Program-made: the position numbers and the translations under genes | The notes under the pieces: model-generated | The model's database searches: none | What the model was told of the DNA's origin: nothing | What the model saw: the letters and a program-made list of their open reading frames with translations, nothing else | In this document: piece after piece, positions 49,660 to 58,911 of the stretch | How the letters are laid out: every line of letters begins with the position of its first letter | Numbering within the stretch: position 1 is the first letter of the stretch | Origin: Streptomyces sp. SID12501 | GTDB lineage: Bacteria; Actinomycetota; Actinomycetes; Streptomycetales; Streptomycetaceae | DNA length: 64,000 nucleotides | Reading direction: 5' to 3' | Assembly: GCF_010550245.1 (NCBI RefSeq) | Contig: NZ_JAAGLU010000008.1 | Span: 241,397 to 305,396, forward strand

Positions 49660-49795
49660 TCCCGGTGATCCCGGTGACGATGAGGTCGATCCCCACCAGG
49701 AACTCCTCCCGGTCGTCGTGATCGCGTAGCGGGTCCGCCACGCTCCGGGTGAACGCGTACTCCTCGGGGTCGAGGTCCGCCCAGGACTTCGCCGT
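49643..49795 (-). pseudogene. TetR-family regulator C-terminal remnant
   Basis: About 50 codons (KSWADLDPEEYAFTRSVADP, then DREEFLVGIDLIVTGI) resemble the very end of a TetR/AcrR-type regulator. Upstream the reading frame changes into a short Asn/Gly/Glu repeat and the DNA-binding half is absent. No start is supported. It overlaps the end of the DUF397 gene on the other strand. Confidence 0.5.
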
Positions 49796-49894
49796 TGGTT
49801 TCGCCGTTGGTCTCGGCGTCGGCGAGTTCGAGGCGGCCCCAGGTGATGAGCCGGTACTCGCCACGCACAGGAGAGTCCTGCGCGACCTGCGCCC

Positions 49895-51031
49895 TCAACG
49901 GGTGTAAGGATCGGCCAGCGGCAGCGGCGTCCGGGCCGCTTCCAGCGCCGGCTCCGGAAAGGCGGGGCCGGCGGTGTAGAAGCGGGCCCGGGTGCGGCCG
50001 ACCGGTGTCAGGACATCGGCCGCCACGAGGTCCCGCAGGTCCCGTTGGGCCCGCTGCAGACCCAGGTCCTCCGCCCGCTCGTAGCGTGTCCGGCGTACCC
50101 GCCCCGACATCGCCACGTCATGCAGAGCGGAAACCACCCGCTCCTCCAGCCCACGGACCTCCGCGAACTCACCGAGCAGAACCCACACCCGGCTCGATCG
50201 GTCCAGGCGCCTGCGTACGGCCTGCGCCTGCTGGTGGTACGCCGTGAGGTTGAAGCGGACCCAGTCGGATACGTCCTGGTCGGGGCGGTAGGTGGCCCCC
50301 CGACGCTGCAACTCGCGGTAGTACTCCCAGGTGTTGCCGGGGCGCCCCAGCCAGGCCTCGATCGAGGAGAACTCGGGGGCCAGTTCTCCCTCTCTCGCGA
50401 TCATGAGCGTTTGGAGGGACCGGGACATGCGTCCGTTCCCATCCGCCCACGGGTGGATGGAAACGAGGTGCAGATGCGCCATGGCGGCCCGTACCAGCGG
50501 GTGGCTGCCGTCGTCCGTGTTCAGCCACTCGACCAGTTCACCCGTCAACGCGGGCACATCGGCCGCGTCCGGCGCCGTGTACGCCGCGATACTAGGGTCG
50601 CGGGCGTCCGTCACGTACACCACTCCACGCCGCCACTGCCCGGCCGGCTTCCGCGGGGTGTGCCGGTGACCCTGCAGTATCCAATGCAGCGCGTTGAGCA
50701 ACTCCTTGCCGTACTGGAAGTCGGCGACGTCGTGCAGCGTCTGGACGTAGGTCATCATCCGCTGGTAGGCGAGCGTCTCCTCTCGGTCCTCCTCCGAGAC
50801 ATCGACATCCCGCTCACCCTCCAGCAGATCCTCGACGTCGACCGTGGACACTTTGAAGCCCTCGATCGAGTTGGAGGCCGCCACCGCGTCGGCGGTCAGG
50901 AACTTGCGCAGCCCGTCGGTCCACTTCGTCGGAGTGGACCGGACCTGCAGGCGCAGCGAATGGCGAAGTTCGTCGATCTCGCCAAGGACGCGCTGATCCT
51001 GGGTGCCAAGGGGAGGCGTAGGGAAGAGCAT
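49895..51031 (-). CDS. Class II Fic-domain protein (AMPylase-like)
   Basis: The 378-residue protein has an intact Fic motif, H193-P-W-A-D-G-N-G-R201 with R204, and N-terminal inhibitory motif S53-x3-E57-G58 (SNSIEG). The class II arrangement means self-inhibition in cis. A winged-helix C-terminus follows (VVSALHDVAMSGRVRR). Such proteins transfer AMP to target proteins. The ATG at 51031 is chosen because a strong promoter places the likely transcription start within a base or two of it; ATGs at 51043 and 51055 would lie inside that promoter. The message is probably leaderless. Confidence 0.85.
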   Translation of the reverse strand: MLFPTPPLGTQDQRVLGEIDELRHSLRLQVRSTPTKWTDGLRKFLTADAVAASNSIEGFKVSTVDVEDLLEGERDVDVSEEDREETLAYQRMMTYVQTLHDVADFQYGKELLNALHWILQGHRHTPRKPAGQWRRGVVYVTDARDPSIAAYTAPDAADVPALTGELVEWLNTDDGSHPLVRAAMAHLHLVSIHPWADGNGRMSRSLQTLMIAREGELAPEFSSIEAWLGRPGNTWEYYRELQRRGATYRPDQDVSDWVRFNLTAYHQQAQAVRRRLDRSSRVWVLLGEFAEVRGLEERVVSALHDVAMSGRVRRTRYERAEDLGLQRAQRDLRDLVAADVLTPVGRTRARFYTAGPAFPEPALEAARTPLPLADPYTR

Positions 51032-51038
51032 GCCCCTC

Positions 51039-51067
51039 ACCATAAGGTGACGCAAACATTACGTCAA
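51039..51067 (-). promoter_or_regulatory. Vegetative-type promoter of the Fic gene
   Basis: TTGACG (51062-51067), 17 nt, and TATGGT (51039-51044) form one of the best promoter matches in the window. Seven nucleotides separate the -10 box from the ATG at 51031. Confidence 0.72.
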
Positions 51068-51140
51068 TGCGTCAGGGTCTCACTGCGCTCTGCTGGGCGC
51101 CCGAAAGCCCGACGCTGACGTCCGAGGCTAATCTGCACGG

Positions 51141-54100
51141 ATGACCCCCGACCTGACCCTCCTCCCCCGCGTCTCCCATCGCGGGCAGGAAGTCACCGCG
51201 CCCCGGCTCCGCAGCCTCCTCGCGCTGCTCGCGGGCGACCTGCGTACGGGTCGCAGCATCGAGCGGCTCGTCGAAGGGCTGTGGCTGCCGGACGAGTTGC
51301 CGGAGCGGCCGGGCAAGGCACTCCAGGTCCTCGTGTCCCGGGCGCGGGCGCAGTTGGGCGCCGACGTCATCACCAGCACGCCCACCGGATACCGGCTCGC
51401 CCTCGCCGAGGAACAGGTGGACAGTTCCGCCCTGTTGCTGCACGCCGCCGCGAGCGCGGAGCGGGCCAGGGCCGGGGACCACGCGGGTTCGCTGGCCGCC
51501 GCCGAGGCCGGGCTCGCCCTGTGGGAGGGCACCCCCGATCCCGATGGGGACGACAACCCAGTGGCCGCGTTGCGCGCCGAGCGTGCCCCCGTACGCGGCG
51601 CCCTCGTCCGCGCGCGGGCGCTCGCGCTCGCCCGCCTCGGGCGCCACGCGGAGGCCGCCGGGCTGCTGGCCGTGGCCGCCTCGGAGCATCCCCGCGACGA
51701 GGAGGTGCTCGCCGAACTGCTGCGCGCCGAGGCCGCGTCGGCGGGCCCGTCCGCCGCACTGACCCGGTACGAGGCGTACCGGAGGGAGCTGCGCGACGGG
51801 CTCGGCACCGACCCCGGGGCCCAACTCAGGTCCGTACAACAGGAGTTGCTGTCCGGCGAGGCGCCGGTGGTCAGGCACGGTGTGCCGCACGAGCCGAATC
51901 CGCTGCTCGGGCGTGACGAGGACATCGCTGCGGTGGAACGGCTGTTGCGTGCCTCCCGTGCCGTCACCGTCGTCGGGCCCGGGGGCCTCGGCAAGACCCG
52001 GCTCGCGCACGCCGCGAGCCGCCGGGCCGAGCAGCGCGTGGTGTATTTCGTGCCGCTCGCCGGTGTCACGGCGGACGCGGACGTGGCCGCCGAGGTGGCC
52101 TCCGCGCTCGGCGCGGGCGAGAAGCGGCCCGGCGCGATGGGCGGCCACGACCCGGTGTCCGGCATCCTCGGCGTGCTCGGCTCCGGGCCGGCGCTGCTGG
52201 TCCTGGACAACTGCGAGCAGGTCGTCGCCGGTGCCGCCGCCCTCGTACGGGCTCTGGTCTCCTCCTCGAAGGACCTGCGCGTGCTCGCCACCAGCCGAGC
52301 CCCGCTCGGCCTGACCTCGGAGGCCGTGTACGCGCTGCCGGAGCTCCAACTCACCACCTCCGTCGAGCTGTTCACCCAGCGGGCCAGAGCCGCCCGGCCC
52401 GGTGTGGAGCTGCCGCCGGACGCGGTGGCCGAGCTGTGCCGCCACCTCGACGGGCTGCCGCTCGCCGTGGAACTGGCGGCGGCGCGGGTACGGGTGCTGT
52501 CGGTGCCGGAGATCGCCCGCCGCCTCGGCAACCGGTTCGCGCTGCTGCGCGGCGGCGCCCGGGACGTACCGGAGCGGCACCGCACACTGCACGCGGTCGT
52601 CGACTGGAGCTGGAACCTCCTCGCCGAGGAGGCCCGGGCCGCGCTGCGCCTGCTGTCCGTCTTCCCCGGCGGCTTCGCCGGCGAGGCGGCGGAGCAGGTC
52701 CTCGGCGAGGACGCCCTGTTCCTGCTGGAGCAGCTGGCCGACCAGTCGCTGCTCACCGTCGCCGAGACCCCGGCCGGTGTGCGGTTCCGGATGCTGGAGA
52801 CCGTGCGGGAGTTCAGCGCGGCCCGGCGGGCGGAGGCGGGCGAGGACGAAGTGGCCGTCACCCAACTCCTTGCCTGGGCAAGGGACTTCGGGGTCGCGAA
52901 CCATGACTGGTACTTCGGCTCGGCGCCGCTGGCCGTCGGGGAACGGATCAGGGCCGAGCAGGACAACCTCGTGCTGGCCCTGCGTCACGCCCTGGCCCGT
53001 ACGGACGGCCCCACCATCGCCGCTCTGACCGCCGTCCTCACCGCCCTGTGGTCCACCGGCTCCAACTACGCCCGCCTCGCCGCCCTCGCCGCGGACACCG
53101 GCCCGCCGCTGTCGCACTACCGCCCCGAGCCCGAATACGTCGAAGTCGCCCGCGCCGCCGCGGTGTTGTGCACGGCGAGCCTGTTCATGGGCTACGGCCC
53201 GGTCGCCGTACGCCAGCTCGTCACCCTCCGGCGGCTGCCCCCGGCCCCGCCGGACACGCTGCTGCGGGCCATCGCGGTGGTGCTGAGCGCGATCCCCGAG
53301 ATGCTGCCTCCCGACTACGACGTGCTGCGGGGGCTCTGCGACAGCGAGGAGCCGCTGCTCGCCGGCGTCGCCGAGTGCGTCGCCACGTACGTCTGGGAGG
53401 CGGAGCACGACATCGACCGCGCGCTCGCCTCGGCCGGTCGGATCATCACCGCACTGGCACCGGTCGACAACCCGTTCCTGCAGGTCCTGGGCCACGCCCG
53501 GCTGAGCGAGCTGTGCCTGCACATGGAGCGGGGCGAGTCCGCGTACGAGCATCTCAAGGCGGCGCTCGACGCGCTGCCGCGGCTCGGCGACGAGCGCGAC
53601 TCCATCGGCGTTCGCGGGGGCCTCGCCCTCGCCTGTCTGCATCGTGGCGACCCCGATGAGGCCGAGTACTGGCTGCGGCAGGCGGAGGACGTCAACGCCG
53701 CGCAGCAGGACGACTACGACAGCGCCGAACTCGGCGCCCGCGCCGAGATCGCGCTCGCCCGCGGGCTGACGGAGGTCGGGCTCGGCCTGTGGCGCGGCGC
53801 CGCGGAGGGGGTGGCCGAGGCCGGCTCGACGCACGGTGACGACCCGTTCCTCGACCGGTGGGTGCTGCAGCTCCAGTCGGCGGCGGTGACGGCGCACGCG
53901 CACGCCGGCCGAGTCGAACTGGTCGCGGGGCCGGTCCACCGGCTGCGGCGGGCGCTGCGGACCCTGCTCTCCGGTCCGGCCCGCTCGCCCATGGAACTCC
54001 CCGTGTTCGGGACGGTGTTGCACGCCCTCGGCATGGCGGGGCTCGCCTCCGGCGACGACACCTCGACCGCCGTACGGATGCTGGCGCTGGCCGAACGGCT

Positions 54101-54275
54101 GCGGGTGCTGCGCGACTACCAGCCGACGATGTCGGCGGACCGTGCCCGCCGGGCGGCCGAGAAAGCCGACGGGGCGGCGTACGCCGACGCGGTGTCGGAG
54201 TACGCCGCCCTGGGGCGGGACGAGTTGCGGGACGCGGCCCGCGTCGTCACGGCGGTTACTTCGGGTCGCGGTTGA
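51141..54275 (+). CDS. SARP-type regulator (winged helix, BTAD, NB-ARC, TPR)
   Basis: The 1044-residue protein has an N-terminal winged helix and BTAD domain (about 1-235, ending GLGTDPGAQLRSVQQELL), a NB-ARC ATPase (Walker A GPGGLGKTR, Walker B LLVLDNCEQ) and a long helical-repeat C-terminus. It is a distant relative of the AfsR-like protein at 7582. The ATG at 51141 has only a weak ribosome site. Its 3' end overlaps by 20 nt with the convergent ABC permease gene. The exporter genes beyond carry three 11-bp direct repeats in their promoter, so the exporter is the likely target. Confidence 0.86.
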   Translation: MTPDLTLLPRVSHRGQEVTAPRLRSLLALLAGDLRTGRSIERLVEGLWLPDELPERPGKALQVLVSRARAQLGADVITSTPTGYRLALAEEQVDSSALLLHAAASAERARAGDHAGSLAAAEAGLALWEGTPDPDGDDNPVAALRAERAPVRGALVRARALALARLGRHAEAAGLLAVAASEHPRDEEVLAELLRAEAASAGPSAALTRYEAYRRELRDGLGTDPGAQLRSVQQELLSGEAPVVRHGVPHEPNPLLGRDEDIAAVERLLRASRAVTVVGPGGLGKTRLAHAASRRAEQRVVYFVPLAGVTADADVAAEVASALGAGEKRPGAMGGHDPVSGILGVLGSGPALLVLDNCEQVVAGAAALVRALVSSSKDLRVLATSRAPLGLTSEAVYALPELQLTTSVELFTQRARAARPGVELPPDAVAELCRHLDGLPLAVELAAARVRVLSVPEIARRLGNRFALLRGGARDVPERHRTLHAVVDWSWNLLAEEARAALRLLSVFPGGFAGEAAEQVLGEDALFLLEQLADQSLLTVAETPAGVRFRMLETVREFSAARRAEAGEDEVAVTQLLAWARDFGVANHDWYFGSAPLAVGERIRAEQDNLVLALRHALARTDGPTIAALTAVLTALWSTGSNYARLAALAADTGPPLSHYRPEPEYVEVARAAAVLCTASLFMGYGPVAVRQLVTLRRLPPAPPDTLLRAIAVVLSAIPEMLPPDYDVLRGLCDSEEPLLAGVAECVATYVWEAEHDIDRALASAGRIITALAPVDNPFLQVLGHARLSELCLHMERGESAYEHLKAALDALPRLGDERDSIGVRGGLALACLHRGDPDEAEYWLRQAEDVNAAQQDDYDSAELGARAEIALARGLTEVGLGLWRGAAEGVAEAGSTHGDDPFLDRWVLQLQSAAVTAHAHAGRVELVAGPVHRLRRALRTLLSGPARSPMELPVFGTVLHALGMAGLASGDDTSTAVRMLALAERLRVLRDYQPTMSADRARRAAEKADGAAYADAVSEYAALGRDELRDAARVVTAVTSGRG

Positions 54276-55050
54276 ACGACGCCGTCGACCAGCGGTAGCC
54301 GAGCACGGTCAGGCCGACGCACCAGGCGATCGCGATCCAGCCGTTGTTGCCGATCCCGGTGCCCAGGAGCAGTCCGCGCAGGGTCTCGATGGCCGGGGTG
54401 AAGGGCTGGTACTCGGCGATCGGCTGGAACCAGCCGGGCATCGTGTCGGCCGGGATGAAGGCGCTGGAGATGAGCGGGAGAAGGATCAGCGGCGTCGCCA
54501 TGTTGCTGGCCGCCTCGGGGCTCGGGCTGGCCATGCCCATCCCGACCGCGATCCAGGTGAGCGCCAGGGAGAACATCGTGAGCAGACCGATCGCCGCGAT
54601 CCACTCCAGGGCCGTGGCGTCCGTCGACCGGAAGCCGATGGCCACGGCGACGACACCGACGAGGACCAGGCTGGCGAGCACCTGCAGCACGCTGCCCACG
54701 ACGTGCCCGATGAGCAGCGAGCCGCGGTAGATCGCCAGCGTACGGAAGCGGGCGATGAGGCCCTCGGTCATGTCCATGGAGACGGACACCGCGGCTCCGA
54801 TCACGGTGCTGCCGACCGTCATCATCAGCAGGCCCGGGACGATGTAGGCGATGTAGTCGGAGCGGTCGGCGCCTCCTCCGCCGATGCCCGCGCTCATCAC
54901 GTCGCCGAAGACGTAGACGAAGAGAAGCAGCAGCATGATCGGCGTGAGCAGCAGGTTCAGCGTCATGGACGGGTAGCGGCGCACGTGCAGCAGGTTGCGG
55001 CGGAGCATCGTGGACGAGTCGCGCACGGCGAGGGAGAGGGCACTGCTCAT
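54256..55050 (-). CDS. ABC-2 type exporter permease (DrrB-like)
   Basis: The 264-residue protein has six membrane helices and the ABC-2 layout of daunorubicin-type exporters (SMTLNLLLTPIMLLLLFVY, PLILLPLISSAFIPADTMPG). The ATG at 55050 overlaps the ATPase stop (ATGA), so the pair is coupled. It would move a hydrophobic metabolite out of the cell. No biosynthetic genes are adjacent, so its substrate is unknown; a resistance role is possible. Confidence 0.9.
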   Translation of the reverse strand: MSSALSLAVRDSSTMLRRNLLHVRRYPSMTLNLLLTPIMLLLLFVYVFGDVMSAGIGGGGADRSDYIAYIVPGLLMMTVGSTVIGAAVSVSMDMTEGLIARFRTLAIYRGSLLIGHVVGSVLQVLASLVLVGVVAVAIGFRSTDATALEWIAAIGLLTMFSLALTWIAVGMGMASPSPEAASNMATPLILLPLISSAFIPADTMPGWFQPIAEYQPFTPAIETLRGLLLGTGIGNNGWIAIAWCVGLTVLGYRWSTASFNRDPK

Positions 55051-56042
55051 CGGACAGACTCCTTGGACTGGCTGGGGACGGTGGAGGTGCCCGTGGTCAG
55101 GCCGGTGGCAGGGCCGGTCAGGGCGAAGAACACGTCGTCGAGGTCGGGGGTGTGGACGGTCAGTTCGTCCGCCTCGACGCCGGCCGAGTCCAGCCAGTCG
55201 AGGATGGAGCGCAGCTCGCGCTGGCTGCCGTCGCTGGGGATCTGGAGGGCGAGGGCCTCGTCGTCCCTCGTGACCTCGCGCAGGGCGGCGGCGGCCGACT
55301 GGTAGGCGACCGGGTCGGTGAAGCGGAGCCGGACGTGGCCGCCGGGGACGAGCCGCTTGAGCTCCTCGGCGCTCCCCTCGGCCGCGATCGTGCCGTCGTG
55401 CAACACGGCGATACGGTCGGCGAGTTCGTCCGCCTCCTCCAGGTACTGCGTGGTGAGGAAGACGGTCACCCCGTCGGCGACGAGCCCGCGGATGATGTCC
55501 CACATGTTGTGCCGGCTGCGCGGGTCGAGGCCGGTGGTCGGCTCGTCGAGGAAGATGATCCGCGGGTCGCCGACCAGCGTCATCGCGAGGTCGAGGCGGC
55601 GCTTCATACCGCCGGAGTAGGTGGAGGCGGGCTTCTTCGCGGCCTCGGTGAGGTCGAAGCGTTCGAGGAGTTCGGCCGCGGCGCGCCGGCCCTCCTGCCT
55701 TGACAGGTGGTGCAGGTCGGCCATGAGGAGCATGTTCTCCTCGCCGGTGATCAGGCCGTCGACCGCGGAGAACTGCCCGGTGACGCCGATCGCGGCCCGT
55801 ACGGCCTGCGGGTCGGTGGCCAGGTCGTGGCCGCCGACGCTCAGGTCGCCGGCGTCGGCGGTGACGAGGGTGGAGAGGATCTTGACGGCGGTGGTCTTGC
55901 CGGCGCCGTTCGGGCCGAGGAGAGCGAAGACCGTGCCGACCGGGACCGCCAGGTCGATACCGTCGAGGACCGTCTTGTCCCCGTAGGCCTTCCGCAGCCC
56001 CTTGGCCGCGATGGCGAGTGAGTGCGATGTCGTCGATGTCAT
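55047..56042 (-). CDS. ABC exporter ATPase (DrrA-like)
   Basis: The 331-residue protein has Walker A GPNGAGKTT, the ABC signature YSGGMKRRLDLAMTL, Walker B IIFLDEPTTGLD and a C-terminal DrrA-type extension. It powers the DrrB-like permease. The ATG at 56042 is preceded by a small hairpin and three direct repeats that may be a SARP binding site. Regulation by the nearby SARP protein is inference. Confidence 0.92.
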   Translation of the reverse strand: MTSTTSHSLAIAAKGLRKAYGDKTVLDGIDLAVPVGTVFALLGPNGAGKTTAVKILSTLVTADAGDLSVGGHDLATDPQAVRAAIGVTGQFSAVDGLITGEENMLLMADLHHLSRQEGRRAAAELLERFDLTEAAKKPASTYSGGMKRRLDLAMTLVGDPRIIFLDEPTTGLDPRSRHNMWDIIRGLVADGVTVFLTTQYLEEADELADRIAVLHDGTIAAEGSAEELKRLVPGGHVRLRFTDPVAYQSAAAALREVTRDDEALALQIPSDGSQRELRSILDWLDSAGVEADELTVHTPDLDDVFFALTGPATGLTTGTSTVPSQSKESVR

Positions 56043-56063
56043 GCCGCAGAGACTGCGGCAGGG

Positions 56064-56093
56064 CGCATTCAGCGCGGTTTCACGACGGTTTCA
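56064..56093 (-). promoter_or_regulatory. Three direct repeats with 11-bp period upstream of the ABC exporter
   Basis: On the minus strand TGAAACCG, TGAAACCG and TGAATGCG follow at exact 11-bp steps, ending 21 nt before the ATPase ATG. SARP regulators bind repeats of this spacing. A SARP gene lies just beyond the exporter genes. Confidence 0.55.
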
Positions 56094-56393
56094 GCGCCCT
56101 GGAACCGGAACGGGGCGACGAAGGAGCGATATCGACTCAGAGAGACACGGGGGGGCGCCTCCACAGGAGCTGATGCCTGGTGTGACCAGCGGCACCATCC
56201 CCCTGTGGGCGCGCTGTGGGTACGGTGGCGCTGCCGTACCGGTCGATGGTGGACGGTCGCTGCGCGTCGTCCGCGTCCGGCGCACGGCCGTGGTGGCGGT
56301 GATGTACCGGTGTCCCGCGGTCTGAGAGGCGTCACCGACCGGCGGGTTGCCCGGCATGCAATGCTTCCGAGATGGAGAAGGTGAGGGCGCAGC
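56094..56393. other. 300-bp gap between exporter and LuxR regulator genes
   Basis: No gene is supported. A short hairpin (GGTACGG/CCGTACC) lies near 56220-56240. The region should carry the LuxR regulator's promoter, but no clear box was seen. Confidence 0.5.
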
Positions 56394-58664
56394 GTGACCA
56401 GCATGATCTCGGAAGCGGGCAATCTGCCCGTGGCCTTCACCAGCTTCGTGGGCCGACGGCACCTCATCGCCGAGATCCGTCGTATTCTCGGCCCGGCCCG
56501 GCTGCTGACGCTCACCGGCATGGGCGGGGTGGGCAAGACGCGGCTGGCGCTCGAGGCGGCCGCCGCGTCGCGAAGGGCCTTCACGGACGGGGTGTGGCTG
56601 ATCGACCTTGCCCCGGTACCGGAGCCGTCGGCAGTGGCGGACGCGGCCGCGGCGGCGCTGGGCGTGCCCGACCTGGGCGCCAGGCCCGTCCTGGACCAGA
56701 TCACGGGGTATCTCGCCGGGCGCCGGGCGCTGATCGTGATGGACAACTGCGAGCACCTGATCGATGCCTGCGCGGAGCTGGCCCAGACGCTGCTGTCGGC
56801 CGCTCCTGAACTACGTATTCTGGCGACGAGCCGGCAGACGCTGGGCCTCGCGGGCGAGCACGTCCTGATCGTGCCGCCGCTGTCGTTGCCGGAGGAGGCT
56901 GTCGAACTCCTGCGGGACCGGGCCACCGCCATCCGGCCGGAGTTCCGGATCACCGACCTGAACCGGGCCGAGGCCTCCCGGCTCTGTGCCGACCTGGACG
57001 GACTGCCGCTGGCGATCGAGCTGGCCGCGTCCCGGCTGCGTACGCTCACCGTCGACCAGACGGTCGCCCGGTTGCAGGATCGCTTCTCGCTGCTCACGAG
57101 TGGCAGCAGGACCGCACGACCCCGGCAGCGGACACTGCGGGCGCTGATCGACTGGAGTTACGAACTGTGCGGCCCCGCCGAGCGGCTGCTGTGGAACCGG
57201 CTGTCCATCTTCGCAGGCGGGTTCACCCTGGACGCGGCCGAGGACGTGTGCGCAGGGGAGGGCATCGACCGGCGCGAGGTGGTGGACCTCCTGGACCGGC
57301 TGGTCGGCCAGTCCATCGTGCTGGCCATCGAGCAGGAAGGCCTGCCGCGTTACCGGCTGCTGGAGACCATCCGCCACTACGGCAGGCAGCGGCTCGCCGA
57401 GTCCGGCGAAGAACAGCGGCTGCTGCGGGGTCACCGCGACTTCTTCCTCGCCCTCGCCGAACGCGGCGCCGACAGTTGGTACGGCCCGGGTCAGCAGGAA
57501 ATCCTGGCCCGGCTGCGCGCCGACCACAGTAATCTGCTCGCGGCACTGGATCACGGTGGCGACCCGCAGGCCGAGCTGGCGCTGGCCGCGGCGCTGCGTT
57601 TCCACTGGTGCGTCGACGGCTTCCTCGGCGAGGGGCGCCGTCGGCTCGACAGTGCGCTCGCCGCCGCGCCCGAGCCCACCCCGGCCAGGGCCCAGGCGCT
57701 GTGGGTCGCCGGCTGGGTGGCACTGCTGCAGGGCGATCTCGGCGCGGCCGACCAGTGGCTGAGCGAGACCGACGAGCTGGGCGAACAGCTGGACGATCCG
57801 GCGGTACGGGCGGACGTCCAGGGCTTCCGGGGGACGTTGGCGCTGTTCCGGGGGCACATGGAGGAGGCCGTGTCCCTTTTCGAGGGCGCGGTGGCCGCTC
57901 AGACGGCGCTGGGGAAGGAAGCCGCCACGGTCTTCTGGCTGTTCCAGCTCGCGAACGCCCAGGGCCACCTCGGTGACCCGCGCAGGGCCGAGACCGCCAG
58001 ACACGCGGTCGCCGTCGCACAGGCCCACGACGAGGGCTTGTGCCGCACGTACGCGCTGTGGGTACTGGGCCTTGACGCCTGGGTGCGCGGCGACCTGGAC
58101 ACGGCCACGGAGCTGACCCGTGCCGGGCTGGAGATCCAGCGGGGCTTCAACGACTACGTCGGGGCCACGCTGCTGTTGGAGCTGCTCGCCTGGATCAGCG
58201 CCGCCAAGGACGACCACGAGCGGGCGGGACGACTGCTGGGCACGGTGCAGACCCTGTGGCGGTACGCCGGCACAAGGCTTTCCGTGTTCGGCCCCGATCT
58301 GGCCGAGCACCATGCGCGCTGCGAGGAAGCGGTCGCCGGGGCCCTGGGGCCGGCAGCGTACGCGAAGGCTCTCACGGAGGGCAGCCGCCTGGACGGCCCC
58401 GGCCGTGGCATCGCCTTCGCCCTTGCCGCAGGCGTCGAACCGGCCGCCGCCGCGGCCCCGAGCCCGCTGACCCACCGGGAACTGCAGGTGGCCTCGCTGG
58501 TGGCCCAGGGCATGACCAACCGGCAGATCGCCGCCGCGCTCGTGCTCTCCCCGCGCACGGTCGGCGGCCACGTCGACCACATCATGGCGAAGCTCGGCTA
58601 TGGCCGCCGTGCCCAGATCGCGTCCTGGTGGGCGGCGAACCAGGTACCTGACCCGTCCGAATGA
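56394..58664 (+). CDS. NB-ARC ATPase/LuxR regulator
   Basis: The 756-residue protein begins almost directly with a NB-ARC-type ATPase (Walker A GMGGVGKTR, Walker B ALIVMDNCEH). Helical repeats and a C-terminal LuxR helix-turn-helix follow (LTHRELQVASLVAQGMTNRQ, VDHIMAKLGYGRRAQI). It lacks a SARP domain. The GTG at 56394 and the ATG at 56403 are both plausible starts. It is the third large NB-ARC regulator in the window. Target genes are unknown; it lies between an exporter and a secreted toxin-like protein. Confidence 0.88.
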   Translation: MTSMISEAGNLPVAFTSFVGRRHLIAEIRRILGPARLLTLTGMGGVGKTRLALEAAAASRRAFTDGVWLIDLAPVPEPSAVADAAAAALGVPDLGARPVLDQITGYLAGRRALIVMDNCEHLIDACAELAQTLLSAAPELRILATSRQTLGLAGEHVLIVPPLSLPEEAVELLRDRATAIRPEFRITDLNRAEASRLCADLDGLPLAIELAASRLRTLTVDQTVARLQDRFSLLTSGSRTARPRQRTLRALIDWSYELCGPAERLLWNRLSIFAGGFTLDAAEDVCAGEGIDRREVVDLLDRLVGQSIVLAIEQEGLPRYRLLETIRHYGRQRLAESGEEQRLLRGHRDFFLALAERGADSWYGPGQQEILARLRADHSNLLAALDHGGDPQAELALAAALRFHWCVDGFLGEGRRRLDSALAAAPEPTPARAQALWVAGWVALLQGDLGAADQWLSETDELGEQLDDPAVRADVQGFRGTLALFRGHMEEAVSLFEGAVAAQTALGKEAATVFWLFQLANAQGHLGDPRRAETARHAVAVAQAHDEGLCRTYALWVLGLDAWVRGDLDTATELTRAGLEIQRGFNDYVGATLLLELLAWISAAKDDHERAGRLLGTVQTLWRYAGTRLSVFGPDLAEHHARCEEAVAGALGPAAYAKALTEGSRLDGPGRGIAFALAAGVEPAAAAAPSPLTHRELQVASLVAQGMTNRQIAAALVLSPRTVGGHVDHIMAKLGYGRRAQIASWWAANQVPDPSE

Positions 58665-58671
58665 CGCATGC

Positions 58672-58688
58672 GCGGGGGCTACCCCCGC
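58672..58688 (+). terminator. Short GC hairpin after the LuxR regulator
   Basis: GCGGGGG pairs with CCCCCGC across a 3-nt loop, just 8 nt past the regulator stop. Confidence 0.5.
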
Positions 58689-58911
58689 TGTGATCCTTGC
58701 CGTCATGGACGCCCCAGCACGGCGGACATGACGGACGGGTGACATGGGCCTGCCGAACACACCAGCAGTCCGATCGTGACTCCATCCGGTACACGCATAC
58801 CCGCAACACCTTGGCGGCTTTTCGTGACCGCTTCGAAGAAGCCGGTCTCAGTAAAAGCCGACCTCGAGCCGGTATGCACCTCGTACTCTCCTCATTCAGC
58901 CCGGAGGACAC

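Noticed and set aside
51072..54023. Very long open frame opposite to the SARP gene
   Set aside because: High-GC DNA leaves antisense frames open. The sense strand shows clear SARP, NB-ARC and helical-repeat motifs, and the antisense translation shows none.
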